A DNA stretch of 64,000 bases from Acidithiobacillus marinus (GCF_002847505.1 NZ_MXAV01000020.1:31856-95855); one strand, 5' to 3'; numbered from the stretch's first letter, positions 26,006-35,147 are shown. Translations and numbers: made by a program. The notes: generated from the letters alone by a model not told the origin.

Positions 26006-26303
26006 TCAGTCCGCCAGCTCCAGATGGCGCTCGATTCTTTCCAGTCGCTCCCGGATGCGGTCCATGATATGTTGTTCTTGGATAATCTCAGCAAAATTAG
26101 GCGCTTCGTCTCTGTCTACGCGACTGCCCCCTGCCTCTATGCCATTTAGACGGTTCAGGATTTCACGATCCCTGTCACGGGCGGCGTCCAGCTCTGCTTG
26201 GGAGGCCTCCTGCGACGCTTTTCAGGAAGCCGGCAATGTGGATTTCGGCTTCTCTCGCCAACGCCCTGCGTGCGGGCCATTCAAGTTTTTCACTGAAGTG
26301 CCG
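26006..26303 (-). pseudogene. remnant of a small helical protein, frameshifted and without start
   Basis: This 382-bp gap before fliC holds a decayed minus-strand reading frame. The 3' part ends RIRERLERIERHLELAD-stop at 26006 and reads back through DRDREILNRLNGIEAG to about 26210; the sequence then continues in another frame as KLEWPARRALAREAEIHIAG up to a stop at about 26304. A one-base shift near 26210-26218 joins them. No usable start codon is seen. Its strong amphipathic pattern suggests a former gene of unknown identity. The fliC promoter now lies within its 5' end. Confidence 0.4.
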
Positions 26304-26307
26304 TTAT
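26281..26307 (+). promoter_or_regulatory. sigma-28 (FliA) promoter of fliC
   Basis: TCAAGTTT-N11-GCCGTTAT matches the FliA consensus at 7/8 and 6/8 positions with exact 11-bp spacing. The expected start of transcription is near 26313-26315, giving a leader of about 60 bases before the fliC ATG at 26374. Confidence 0.82.
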
Positions 26308-26312
26308 AGGGA

Positions 26313-26373
26313 GTGTGGAAGGGATTCCACACTGGCAAGGATGCCATCTCAACCCTAAGAAAGGAGTCTTATC
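26313..26373 (+). promoter_or_regulatory. structured fliC leader with candidate CsrA sites
   Basis: The leader opens with a perfect hairpin GTGTGGAA-GGGA-TTCCACAC (26313-26332) that places GGA in its loop. Further GGA triplets lie at 26339-26341 and in the Shine-Dalgarno AAAGGAG (26363-26365). CsrA typically binds one hairpin-loop GGA and a second GGA over the SD to block translation, and csrA with its antagonist fliW is in this locus (3122-3888). The hairpin at the very 5' end could also stabilise the mRNA. Confidence 0.6.
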
Positions 26374-27990
26374 ATGGCAATTTCAGGAATTATCAATACC
26401 AATGCTTCGGCGTTGAGCACGCTGGACGCCCTCAACGGCACCCAGGGTAGCCTCAATACCTATCTGCAACAGTTGTCCACGGGCAAGAGCATCAACGGCC
26501 CGGCCGACAACCCGGCGGGCTACGCCATTGCCCAGCGTTTTCAGACCCAGATCAATGGCTTGAATCAGGCGGTTTCCAATGGCAATCAGGGCGTTTCCCT
26601 GGTGCAGACCGCTACCGGCGCCATTCAGAACCAGACCAGCCTGCTGCAGCAAATCCGGACCACGGCGGTGCAGGCGGCCAATGCCTCCAACACCACCTCC
26701 GACCGGCAGGCCCTGCAGGGTGTGGTGAGTCAGTTGCTGGCCCAGGTGCAGACCATTGCCACCCAGACCCAGTTCAACGGCCAGAACCTGCTGGACGGTA
26801 CTTTTGCCGGTGCCGCTTTCCAGGTGGGTGCCAACTCCAACCAGATCATCAATGTGGCGGTGGGGGATACCAAAACCAATGCCATGGGGAACTACACGCT
26901 GACATCAGGGAGCGGTGGTGCTTACTCCAGTAGTTCTGGTGCTTTTATTGATGGTGGCTATGCGGCTGGCGGAGCATTTACGGTCAGTAGTGGAGCGACG
27001 TTGGGAGCGGGTGGTGCAGGAAACTTTACAACTGCCGACAACTTGGGGGTTTCCGGATCGGTGGGTAGCGCAGCGGTCAAGGTTAATAGCACTGACGAAT
27101 CTGCCTATAATTTGGCGCAGAGTGTCAATGCTGTGTCAGCTCAGACAGGGGTGAGTGCACAAGCGTATACCAGTGTGGCCTTTCAGGTCACTTCGACGGG
27201 CAGTATAAGTTTTAGCCTCGGAAATGGTTCCAGCGGAAGTGTTTCAAATAAAGTTAATATTTCCGCCACGATTAGTAGTGGTTCTGGTGGGCAGATCGAT
27301 CTCAGTTCCTTGGTTACGGCGGTTAACAATCAGGCGGCAATCACTGGTGTTTCCGCCAGCACACAGACGGTCAATGGCACGCAGGAACTGGTGCTGACCC
27401 AAAGTCAGGGTCGAAATATTGTCATGCAGGCTGGGACTGGTACAGCAACTTCTGGTTTATCCAGTGGTTCTACTGCATCACTGCAGGTGGTGAGCAATCC
27501 GAGTTTGGGTAGCACAAGTCCCACTCCCGTCGGCGGCACATTCAGCTCCGGTAGCGGCGGCCTCCTCATCCAGGGTGCCGTGCAGTTTCAGTCATCGTCT
27601 TCCTACGCTATTGGCAATGCCAACGAGATTGGCTTCAGTTCCCAGGCGGCAAGTCTGACATCTGGTGCGGGTGGTTCGGCCGTCGCGAGCATCAACGTCA
27701 CCACCGCAGCCGGCGCCCAGCAGGCCATCGGGATTGTCGATCAGGCTATCAACTACCTCAACCAGCAGAACGGCAGCCTGGGAGCCATCCAGAACCGGAT
27801 TCAGGCTTCGGTTTCCAACGACCAGACCACGGCGACTAACCTCCAGTCGGCGCAGTCGGTGGTGCAGGATGCGAACATCGCCCAGGCGACTTCGCAGCTG
27901 ACCAAGTATCAGATCCTGCAACAGGCGGGTATCTCGACCCTGGCCCAGGAAAACTCCTTGCAGCAGAGCTATCTCAAGTTGCTGCCATAA
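26374..27990 (+). CDS. fliC: FliC flagellin
   Basis: 538 residues. N-terminal D0/D1: NTNASALSTLDALNGTQGSL, LSTGKSINGPADNPAGYAIA, AQRFQTQINGLNQAVSNGNQ. C-terminal D1/D0: AIGIVDQAINYLNQQNGSLG, IQNRIQASVSNDQTTATNLQ, ending QAGISTLAQENSLQQSYLKLLP (in parts). The centre (about 170-415) is a Ser/Thr/Gly-rich variable region, a likely surface for O-glycosylation by the adjacent island. Flagellins normally polymerise 20,000-fold to form the filament. Sigma-28 promoter, structured leader, strong SD and a downstream terminator mark a highly expressed single gene. Confidence 0.97.
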   Translation: MAISGIINTNASALSTLDALNGTQGSLNTYLQQLSTGKSINGPADNPAGYAIAQRFQTQINGLNQAVSNGNQGVSLVQTATGAIQNQTSLLQQIRTTAVQAANASNTTSDRQALQGVVSQLLAQVQTIATQTQFNGQNLLDGTFAGAAFQVGANSNQIINVAVGDTKTNAMGNYTLTSGSGGAYSSSSGAFIDGGYAAGGAFTVSSGATLGAGGAGNFTTADNLGVSGSVGSAAVKVNSTDESAYNLAQSVNAVSAQTGVSAQAYTSVAFQVTSTGSISFSLGNGSSGSVSNKVNISATISSGSGGQIDLSSLVTAVNNQAAITGVSASTQTVNGTQELVLTQSQGRNIVMQAGTGTATSGLSSGSTASLQVVSNPSLGSTSPTPVGGTFSSGSGGLLIQGAVQFQSSSSYAIGNANEIGFSSQAASLTSGAGGSAVASINVTTAAGAQQAIGIVDQAINYLNQQNGSLGAIQNRIQASVSNDQTTATNLQSAQSVVQDANIAQATSQLTKYQILQQAGISTLAQENSLQQSYLKLLP

Positions 27991-28014
27991 GGAAATAGTA
28001 GGGAATAGCTTTCT

Positions 28015-28067
28015 CTCCCGCTCTGCAGGCTCCTTTGAAGGTGCTAATTGCAGGGCGGGAGGGTTTT
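28015..28067 (+). terminator. rho-independent terminator after fliC
   Basis: CTCCCGCTCTGCA (28015-28027) pairs with TGCAGGGCGGGAG (28049-28061) as a 13-bp stem with one G-U pair; GGTTTTG follows. The 21-base loop contains a small secondary hairpin. It lies 25 bp after the fliC stop and before flaG, so fliC is probably mostly monocistronic. Confidence 0.75.
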
Positions 28068-28084
28068 GAAAGTGAGGCATACCC

Positions 28085-28489
28085 ATGGATACTTTCTTGA
28101 TCACCCATAGTCGCTTGAATGCGCAGCAAGCTACGACGTCAGCATCTCCGCCAACGCCAGCGGCCAATAATGCTCCGCCAACGCGGCCACCCACAGGTCA
28201 GGCAGAAACTGCGGCAAAAAAACCGGTTTCGACACTCAGCGTTCCACCCGAAAAATTACAGAAGGCCATTCAAAAATTACAGGATAAAATGCCCGCCAGT
28301 GCTTCTGTAACCTTAGAGGCGGGACTGGACCCGAACGGAGATCATCCCGGTCAGGTATTGATTAAACTCAGTGACAAAGTGACCAAGCAGATATTTTTTC
28401 AATATTATGTACCCGCCGAGCAGGTGGTGAGAAGTGCAGATTCCGGAGAGGCCTTGAATCCGGGTAGTCTGATGCGTAGCAAGGCGTAA
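28085..28489 (+). CDS. flaG: FlaG family protein
   Basis: 134 residues. A Pro/Ala/Thr-rich, probably disordered N-terminal half is followed by the FlaG domain (about 55-128): VPPEKLQKAIQKLQDKM, then VKLSDK-type strand VLIKLSDKVTKQIFFQYYVP and a final VVRSADSG. FlaG proteins lie between fliC and fliD and influence filament length in Pseudomonas and Campylobacter. It starts 95 bp after fliC, behind the terminator. Confidence 0.85.
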   Translation: MDTFLITHSRLNAQQATTSASPPTPAANNAPPTRPPTGQAETAAKKPVSTLSVPPEKLQKAIQKLQDKMPASASVTLEAGLDPNGDHPGQVLIKLSDKVTKQIFFQYYVPAEQVVRSADSGEALNPGSLMRSKA

Positions 28490-28522
28490 TTTTTTGCGTA
28501 TTTTTGCACAGGAGTATGGTTT

Positions 28523-30466
28523 ATGACGGCTTCATTATCCGGTTTGGTGAGTGGCATTGATGTCCAATCCCTGATCAGTAACCTCAGTGCCGCTTATCAG
28601 GCGCCCATCACCCTGCTCCAGAATCAGCAAAAATCCTATCAGACCACCTTGAGTGCCTGGGGTACCCTGCAAAGCAGTTTATCCGGTTTGCAGTCGGCTA
28701 TGAGTAGTCTGCAGAATCTGGGCAGTACGAATAATCGCAGTGTAAGTCTCTCCAATAATAATGTTGCGACCGCCACGGCTACAGCCAATGCTCCCCAGGG
28801 GAGTTACAGCCTCAGTAATATTGTACTGGCCCAATCTCAAAGTATTTACTCCAGTAATTTCTCCAGTGCGACGAATAATTCTGTAGGTACTGGCACCCTC
28901 CAGATTCAGGTGGGCAGTGGTGCGGTGAAAAATGTCAGCATCAATGGTTCCAATGACAGCCTGGATGGTATTGCCAGCGCCATTAACCAGGCCAATACCG
29001 GCGTGAATGCCGCTGTGGTCTATGATGGCACCGGTTATCGCCTGACCCTGACCGGTAATGGCACCGGGGCCAGCAGTGCTTTTACGGTCAGCACCAGCGG
29101 CGCCACCGGCAGTCTGGCTTCCCTGAGTTACAGCAGCGGGGTGTCGGGGTCCATGACCTTGAGTCAACAGGCGCAAAATGCCGGCGTCAGTATTAACGGC
29201 TTGCCGGTGACGAGCACGAGCAATACCGTATCTGGCGCTATCCCAGGGGTGACCCTGAATTTGCTGCAGGCCAGTGGCAGCGCCACATTGCAGGTTTCCA
29301 GTAGCAATGCGTCTTTTGTGACAGGGGTGCAGAGTTTTGTCAAGGCCTTCAACAAAACTATGAGTACCATCAATCAGTTGACCGCTTATAACGCCCAGGC
29401 GGGCTCGGGTGGACCCTTGTTGGGTGATGCCTCTGTACAGGGCTTGCGGACCCAGTTGCTGGACATGATTTCCGGGCAGGGGGTGGGGATATCCTCGGGA
29501 AGTGCCTACAATTCATTGGGCAGCGTCGGGCTCGGGCTGACCAGCAGTGGCACCATCAGTCTGAATACCGGAACTCTGGGTACCGCGCTTTCTGCGGATT
29601 TCAATACCGTGGCCGGTCTTTTTGGCCAGGCGGGTAGTACCAGCAACAGTAATGTGCAATATCTGACCGCAAGCAGCGTGACCCAGGCGGGTACTTATGC
29701 CATTAACGTGAGTCAGGCCGCCACTCAGGCCAGTACGTCCGGATCTGCAGCCGTTCCTTCTGGGGGGATTCTCCAAAGTGAAAGTCTGACTTTCGGGTCG
29801 GGGGGTAGCTCGGTGGTGGTGTCCCTGAGTTCGGGCAGCACCCTGACGGATATTGTCAACACGATCAATGATACTCTCCAGCAATCAGGCATGACGGGCA
29901 TTACTGCGAGTGCTAACAATGGTTATCTGGATTTACAGTCCAATGCCTATGGGAGCGCCCAATCATTTACTGTTCAGTCCAATGTGGCTGCGGGGTCTGG
30001 CGGGACCGGGATTGGCACCAGCTTGGTCACCGCCACAGGAACTGATGTGGCAGGCAGCATCAATGGTCAGGCTACCAGCGGTTCCGGTCAGACTTTGTCG
30101 GTGACAGGACCCGGGAATGCGGCAGGGTTGCAAGTGAAAATCACGGGTAACAGTACTGGAAACCTGGGAACTGTCACCCTCAGTCAGGGACTGTATCAGC
30201 AGATGAGTACTTTGTTGAGTTCCGCCCTGAATACCCAGAGTGGTTTTGTGACGGCTGCACAAAATGGTATTACCTCTTCTATCAATGGGTTGGGCGCGCA
30301 GATCACCACCTTGCAGCAATCCGCTTCCAATCAGACCGCCCTGCTGACCCAGCAGTTTGCCGCCATGCAGTCACAACTGGCTTCGCTGCAATCCACCGGA
30401 CAATATCTCAATGCCTTTTATTCTTCTGGTAATTCCAGTTCATCCAGTTCGAGTTCCAAGAGTTAA
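28523..30466 (+). CDS. fliD: FliD filament cap protein (HAP2)
   Basis: 647 residues. N-terminus SLSGLVSGIDVQSLISNLSA then PITLLQNQQKSYQTTLSAWG is the FliD D0/D1 signature; the C-terminus contains LNTQSGFVTAAQNGITSSIN and LTQQFAAMQSQLASLQSTGQ followed by YLNAFYSS and a Ser-rich tail. Forms the cap under which flagellin is added. Longer than E. coli FliD (468) through extra Ser/Gly-rich surface domains. Confidence 0.95.
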   Translation: MTASLSGLVSGIDVQSLISNLSAAYQAPITLLQNQQKSYQTTLSAWGTLQSSLSGLQSAMSSLQNLGSTNNRSVSLSNNNVATATATANAPQGSYSLSNIVLAQSQSIYSSNFSSATNNSVGTGTLQIQVGSGAVKNVSINGSNDSLDGIASAINQANTGVNAAVVYDGTGYRLTLTGNGTGASSAFTVSTSGATGSLASLSYSSGVSGSMTLSQQAQNAGVSINGLPVTSTSNTVSGAIPGVTLNLLQASGSATLQVSSSNASFVTGVQSFVKAFNKTMSTINQLTAYNAQAGSGGPLLGDASVQGLRTQLLDMISGQGVGISSGSAYNSLGSVGLGLTSSGTISLNTGTLGTALSADFNTVAGLFGQAGSTSNSNVQYLTASSVTQAGTYAINVSQAATQASTSGSAAVPSGGILQSESLTFGSGGSSVVVSLSSGSTLTDIVNTINDTLQQSGMTGITASANNGYLDLQSNAYGSAQSFTVQSNVAAGSGGTGIGTSLVTATGTDVAGSINGQATSGSGQTLSVTGPGNAAGLQVKITGNSTGNLGTVTLSQGLYQQMSTLLSSALNTQSGFVTAAQNGITSSINGLGAQITTLQQSASNQTALLTQQFAAMQSQLASLQSTGQYLNAFYSSGNSSSSSSSSKS

Positions 30467-30482
30467 GCGAGGATCATGAACC

Positions 30483-30863
30483 ATGAGTTATGCTACAGCA
30501 GCAGCCATGCAGGCCTACAAGCAGGTTGGCAATCAGGGGGTATCCAGCGATCGTCTGGTTTTGTTGGGTCTGGAGGGAATTCTGGAACATATCCGCCGCG
30601 CCCGGCTGGCGATTATGGCCCATGACATCAGCAGTAAGGCCGAATCCATGGATAAGGCCTATCAACTCACTGCCCATCTGTTGGCCAGTGTCAACTTTGA
30701 GCAAGGTGGCGAAATTGCCAAAAATCTCGACAGTCTTTATCGTTTCCTGTTAAATCAGTTGGCACAAGCCAATATTTTTGATGATCTGCAGGCGCTGGAT
30801 GCCTGCCAGCCGGTGCTGGAAGACTTGCGCGATGCATGGAGAGGATTGTTGGGACAATCATAA
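30483..30863 (+). CDS. fliS: FliS flagellin chaperone
   Basis: 126 residues, four-helix FliS fold. MSYATAAAMQAYKQVGNQGV is the conserved N-terminal cap, then DRLVLLGLEGILEHIRRARL and GGEIAKNLDSLYRFLLNQLA. It binds the flagellin C-terminus to prevent polymerisation in the cytoplasm and often binds FliW as well. 16 bp after fliD. A paralogue lies at 57857. Confidence 0.94.
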   Translation: MSYATAAAMQAYKQVGNQGVSSDRLVLLGLEGILEHIRRARLAIMAHDISSKAESMDKAYQLTAHLLASVNFEQGGEIAKNLDSLYRFLLNQLAQANIFDDLQALDACQPVLEDLRDAWRGLLGQS

Positions 30864-30893
30864 GGCAACTTCTCCGCTGTCAAGGGAGAAGAA

Positions 30894-31457
30894 ATGAGTG
30901 AGCAGCACGCCGTTGTCCTGGAAGATATTCTGCCCCTGAGCCTGGAGAAAGGTGAGTTAAACTCCCTGCGTCGTAGTCGTCTGATGCGGGATAATCTGGC
31001 TCTGCTCAAGGCGCTGCTGGTGATGGACGACCATCTGCTGGCGGAAGATGAAAACCGCGAAGTGACTAGTAGCCTCGAAACCAAAATCGATTTATTGCTG
31101 TTGTTGGTGGGTAAAGGCATACAGGGCCTCGACCCGTTGCCATCCGCCTTTCCCTGTGCTCTTGGTGCGGAAAATCTGTATTGGGACGCACCGGTTTCCG
31201 AAATAATGCCTGAGTCGGGAAGTGCTGTCTGCGTGTCGCTTTTTTTACGGCCGGGAATAGCTATGCCGTTGTTTTTGCCGGGTGTTCTTGAGAATGACGC
31301 GAAGGGATCAGGAGCAGCTACAGATACGCTGTTGCGTCATCATCTGCATTTTCAGGTAGATACTCGTGTGCAAGAATCACTGGATCGACTAATATTCCGT
31401 TATCATCGGCGTGCCATTGCGCGTAAAAAGGATCAACACGCTCTTTCCACGGATTGA
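30894..31457 (+). CDS. atypical PilZ (tPilZ-like) c-di-GMP receptor candidate
   Basis: 187 residues. Parts in order: EDILPLSLEKGELNSLRRSR, a helical dimer segment ALLKALLVMDDHLLAEDENR followed by LETKIDLLLLLVGKG, and a beta-rich PilZ-like part with VSLFLRPGIAMPLFLPGVLE ending in DRLIFRYHRRAIARKK. This matches the layout of the atypical PilZ family of Xanthomonas (tetramerising helix plus PilZ fold) and, as there, it sits between fliS and a sigma-54 activator. Classical RxxxR and DxSxxG motifs are not seen, so c-di-GMP binding is uncertain. Confidence 0.62.
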   Translation: MSEQHAVVLEDILPLSLEKGELNSLRRSRLMRDNLALLKALLVMDDHLLAEDENREVTSSLETKIDLLLLLVGKGIQGLDPLPSAFPCALGAENLYWDAPVSEIMPESGSAVCVSLFLRPGIAMPLFLPGVLENDAKGSGAATDTLLRHHLHFQVDTRVQESLDRLIFRYHRRAIARKKDQHALSTD

Positions 31458-31469
31458 CAGGTTGTGGTT

Positions 31470-32540
31470 ATGTACACTGAAGTAAGCACAGAAATCGGGG
31501 CAGTCAGGGAAAGGCGCAGCCTGTCGCGGGAAAGCTGTGGGCTGGTGGGCGGTAGTCAGCCGATTCAACGCATGACGGCCATGCTGGCCAAAGTAGCGGC
31601 AACCGATTGTACAGTATTAATACTGGGAGAATCGGGAACGGGTAAGGAAGTGATTGCCCGCTGCCTGCATCAACATTCCCTGCGGCATCAAGGGCCATTT
31701 GTGGCCGTGAATTGCGGCGCCATTCCTGAAGAGCTGATGGAAAGTGAGCTCTTCGGTCATGAAAAAGGGGCTTTTACGGGTGCCTTGGCAGCGCGTAAGG
31801 GCCGCTTTGAACTGGCTGAGGGGGGAACCCTTTTTCTGGATGAAATCGCCGAAATGAGCCCGCAAATGCAGGTCAAGCTGCTACGGGTGCTGCAGGAAAA
31901 ACAATTCGAGCGGGTCGGTGGTTCGCGCCTGCTGACAAGTAATGTGCGCGTTCTGGCTGCCACCCATCGTAATCTGGAAGCGCGCATTGACGAAGGCTGT
32001 TTTCGGGAAGACTTATATTATCGTCTGAATGTGTTTCCGGTAGAAGTACCTCCCTTGCGCGAACGCCCCGGCGATATCCACTTGCTGTTCCGCTATTTTA
32101 TCGACAGATTGGTGGGGGAGGGGCATCTTCCGGTGAAACTGGAGGAGAGCGCCCTCCGGGTCATGGATGCCTATCACTGGCCCGGTAATGTCCGCGAGTT
32201 GCGGAATCTTGCCGAAAGACTGGTGATTCTCCATGGTGGCGAAACCCTTTCTGACGAACAGCTGCCTGCCCGCATCCGCAAAAACGAAAATCCGGAAATG
32301 GCAGATGAGCGGCAAAGTCTTGCCGCCGTATGGGCTGAACCGGTATCGTGCCTGCCTGATGAGCCCTTCGATCTCAAGCAGCATCTGGAAGAAATCGAGA
32401 AGGATTTTCTGCTGCAGGCTCTGGCGGTCTGTGATCAGGTGGTGGCCCGGGCTGCGGACCGTCTGGGTTTACGGCGCACGACCATGGTAGAAAAACTCAA
32501 AAAGTATGGATTGAATACGCTGCGGGATCAGGATAATTGA
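31470..32540 (+). CDS. sigma-54 activator without receiver domain (FleQ/FlrA-like)
   Basis: 356 residues from ATG 31470 (GTG 31464 is an alternative). The AAA+ domain fills residues about 20-260: Walker [15 protein letters not shown] loop at about 100-105 that contacts sigma-54, Walker [13 protein letters not shown], arginine finger region [12 protein letters not shown] Fis-type helix-turn-helix is at the C-terminus ([20 protein letters not shown]). FleQ/FlrA have an extra N-terminal domain of about 140 residues; here it is missing. Probable master activator of the sigma-54 flagellar promoters. Its stop overlaps the kinase start (TGATG). Confidence 0.82.
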   Translation: MYTEVSTEIGAVRERRSLSRESCGLVGGSQPIQRMTAMLAKVAATDCTVLILGESGTGKEVIARCLHQHSLRHQGPFVAVNCGAIPEELMESELFGHEKGAFTGALAARKGRFELAEGGTLFLDEIAEMSPQMQVKLLRVLQEKQFERVGGSRLLTSNVRVLAATHRNLEARIDEGCFREDLYYRLNVFPVEVPPLRERPGDIHLLFRYFIDRLVGEGHLPVKLEESALRVMDAYHWPGNVRELRNLAERLVILHGGETLSDEQLPARIRKNENPEMADERQSLAAVWAEPVSCLPDEPFDLKQHLEEIEKDFLLQALAVCDQVVARAADRLGLRRTTMVEKLKKYGLNTLRDQDN

Positions 32541-33748
32541 TGTCTGAAGATGGTGCCGCAACTGCCCCTGATGCTTCCCGCCTCATGGAGGCATTCCGCC
32601 TTTTCAATCAAACTTCACAGGAACTGACCGAAGCCTATGGTACTCTCCAACAGGAGGTGCAGCGTCTTTCTGCTGAGCTGGCCGAGGCCAATGTCCGCCT
32701 GCGGGCGGAGCTGGAAGCCAAGGAAAGAATGGGAGAACGTCTGGCCCTGCTTCTGGAAATGTTGCCGGGAGCGGTATTGGTGGTTGACCATGGGGCGGCA
32801 ATTGTAGACATGAATCCCGAGGCCATTCGCTTGCTGGGCGCAGATTTGCGTGGCGCGGATTGGCAATCCTTGCAACCCCGGCCCATGCCCGGTGCCCGGG
32901 ATGAATGGTGCTTGCTGCGCGGAGATGCCACGGGTCAGCCCGTACAGGTAACGATGGCCGTGAATGCCCTGCCCGGTGAGGGAGGGCAGGTCATTCTGCT
33001 GCAGGATGTCACGGCGGCCCGGGCCCGGGAGGAGGCCGCACAACGGCGGGAACGCCTGGCAGCTATGGGCGAAACCATGGCGGGACTGGCCCATCAGTTA
33101 CGCACCCCCCTTGCCACGGCCTTGTTGTCGGTGTCGCAAATGCGTTATGAACGCGGAGCAGAGTCCTTTGCCCGGCAGCAACTGCGCGCGCAGGAAAGGC
33201 TGCAACATCTGGATGCGACCATTGATGCTATGCTGCGTTTTTTGCGGGGAGCGGATCAGGAAGGGGGGTCGGTGGCCTTGCGAGAGATCCTTGCCGCCCT
33301 GCAAAGAGAGTGGGAGCCGCATTTTCGTCAAAAAAATGTCGCTCTGCAGATAGGGGCTGCGGAGGATGACTGGTTTTTGACGGGAACCCTGGCGGCCTGG
33401 GTGAGTGTGCTGGCGAATGTGCTCCACAATGCCCTTATTTTCAGTCCTGCGGAGCAGTCGGTACAGCTGACCGTGCAAAAAAAACCAGATAATACCTTGC
33501 AGTTGGCTATTCGGGACTTTGGCCCGGGTATTGCAGATGCCGATCAGGAAAGAATTTTTACGCCTTTTTATACCAGCCGTCGGGATGGGACGGGGCTGGG
33601 TCTTGCCATCACCCGCAATTTTGTGGTCGCTATGGGAGGCAGTGTAAGCCTCGAAAATGTCTGTCCCGGTGCCTGTATCGTGCTTCATTTGCCGCTGTGG
33701 CAGATGACTCAGCCACTTTCCAGCGGCACAATGCATCAGGAGTCATAA
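32540..33748 (+). CDS. fleS: FleS/FlrB-type sensor histidine kinase
   Basis: 402 residues, soluble, no membrane segment. An N-terminal coiled coil (LTEAYGTLQQEVQRLSAELA) leads into a PAS domain (about 75-165; LLEMLPGAVLVVDHGAAIVD). The dimerisation/phospho-acceptor site is GLAHQLRTPLATALLS with His at about 185. The ATPase domain has N-box ANVLHNALIF, DFGPGIAD and GTGLGLAITRN. Partner of the response regulator 4 bp downstream. In Pseudomonas and Vibrio this pair turns on rod, hook and late genes. Confidence 0.9.
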   Translation: MSEDGAATAPDASRLMEAFRLFNQTSQELTEAYGTLQQEVQRLSAELAEANVRLRAELEAKERMGERLALLLEMLPGAVLVVDHGAAIVDMNPEAIRLLGADLRGADWQSLQPRPMPGARDEWCLLRGDATGQPVQVTMAVNALPGEGGQVILLQDVTAARAREEAAQRRERLAAMGETMAGLAHQLRTPLATALLSVSQMRYERGAESFARQQLRAQERLQHLDATIDAMLRFLRGADQEGGSVALREILAALQREWEPHFRQKNVALQIGAAEDDWFLTGTLAAWVSVLANVLHNALIFSPAEQSVQLTVQKKPDNTLQLAIRDFGPGIADADQERIFTPFYTSRRDGTGLGLAITRNFVVAMGGSVSLENVCPGACIVLHLPLWQMTQPLSSGTMHQES

Positions 33749-33752
33749 AAAT

Positions 33753-35144
33753 ATGGGGCCTTACGCAACCCGAATTTTACTCGTCGAAGACGATGAACAT
33801 CTCGCGGAAGTCTTGCAGGAAACCTTGGAAGATCAAGGATATCAGGTGCAATGGGCGGAAGATGGAACAGCAGCCTTGCGTTTACTGGCTGATGCCAGCT
33901 TTGATCTGGTGCTCAGTGATGTACAAATGCGTCCCATGGATGGTTATACGCTCTTGAAAACCCTGGGTACCCAGCATGATGCTCCGCCGCTATTGATGAT
34001 GACAGCCTGGGGAACCATCGCTGAAGCAGTGCAAGCCTTGCAAAATGGTGCCGTGGATTATCTGGTCAAACCTTTTACAGCCGATGTTTTGCTGGAAAAG
34101 ATGCAGAAGTATGCGGTTCCGCATTGCGCCCCCGATGCTCAAGCGCCCATCGCCCAATCCGAGGCGATGCAGGCGACGCTGGAAATGGCCAGAAAGGTGG
34201 CTCCTACAGATGCCAGTGTCCTGCTGATGGGCGAAAGTGGCGTGGGTAAGGAAGTGCTGGCCCGTTTTATTCATGAGCAGAGTCGTCGTCAGGCAAATCC
34301 TTTTGTGGCGGTGAATTGTGCCGCCATTCCGGAATCTCTTCTCGAAGCCACTCTGTTTGGACACGAGAAAGGCGCCTTTACTGGCGCCACCCAGAGTAGT
34401 GCCGGCAAGTTTGAACAGGCTCAGGGAGGGACTCTTCTTCTGGATGAAGTCACCGAAATGCCCATTCAACTGCAGGCCAAATTACTGCGTGTTTTGCAGG
34501 AACGTGAGCTGGAACGTGTCGGCGGTAAACAGACGATTGTCCTGGATATCCGTTTGATAGCTACCAGCAACCGGGACTTGCGTCAGGCGGTGGCAGAGGG
34601 CGTATTACGTGAGGATCTGTATTATCGTTTGCAGGTTTTTCCGCTACAGATTCCACCCTTGCGCGAACGCCAGGCGGACATTCTGCCTTTGGCTGAGCAT
34701 TTGCTGCGCCGGCATTGCCAACAGATGGGACTGCCCAGCAAACGACTCGGTATGTCAGCCAAACAGCAGCTCTATTTTTATGATTGGCCAGGCAATGTTC
34801 GAGAACTGGAAAATGCCTTGCAGAGAGCCCTTATTCTCGCTCCGAATGAGGAGATTCTGGCGGAGGATTTATGTGTGGCCGGGGGCGTTTCAGGGCCCGT
34901 CATGCTTCAAATGGAGCAGACAGGACTTGTGCCCATGGAGTCTGCGGAGGAAACTGTAGCCGATGAAGCAGTGACTTTGGCCCTGGATGATCTGCGCGCT
35001 CATCATGAACGTGAGGCGATTGCCTTGGCTTTACGCCAGAGTCAAGGCTCCAAGGCGCAGGCGGCGGAGCGCTTGGGCATCAGTCCCAGAACCCTGCGCC
35101 ACAAAATCCAGCGCTTCCGTGAAGCGGGTTATGAACTGGGCTGA
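33753..35144 (+). CDS. fleR: FleR/FlrC-type sigma-54 response regulator
   Basis: 463 residues. Receiver domain 1-120 with phospho-acceptor D56 (DLVLSDVQMRPMDGY) and Lys in LVKPFTAD. AAA+ domain about 130-365: GESGVGKE, GAFTGA at about 207-212, GGTLLLDEVTEM. Fis-type DNA-binding C-terminus AQAAERLGISPRTLRHKIQR. SD CAGGAG precedes ATG 33753. It is the likely activator of the sigma-54 promoters before flgB, flgA, fliE and fliK. Confidence 0.92.
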   Translation: MGPYATRILLVEDDEHLAEVLQETLEDQGYQVQWAEDGTAALRLLADASFDLVLSDVQMRPMDGYTLLKTLGTQHDAPPLLMMTAWGTIAEAVQALQNGAVDYLVKPFTADVLLEKMQKYAVPHCAPDAQAPIAQSEAMQATLEMARKVAPTDASVLLMGESGVGKEVLARFIHEQSRRQANPFVAVNCAAIPESLLEATLFGHEKGAFTGATQSSAGKFEQAQGGTLLLDEVTEMPIQLQAKLLRVLQERELERVGGKQTIVLDIRLIATSNRDLRQAVAEGVLREDLYYRLQVFPLQIPPLRERQADILPLAEHLLRRHCQQMGLPSKRLGMSAKQQLYFYDWPGNVRELENALQRALILAPNEEILAEDLCVAGGVSGPVMLQMEQTGLVPMESAEETVADEAVTLALDDLRAHHEREAIALALRQSQGSKAQAAERLGISPRTLRHKIQRFREAGYELG

Positions 35145-35147
35145 GAT

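Noticed and set aside
28480..28500. Sigma-54-like sequence before fliD (AAGGCGTAATTTTTTGCG)
   Set aside because: GG and GC are 11 bases apart; RpoN needs 10, and the upstream half is poor.
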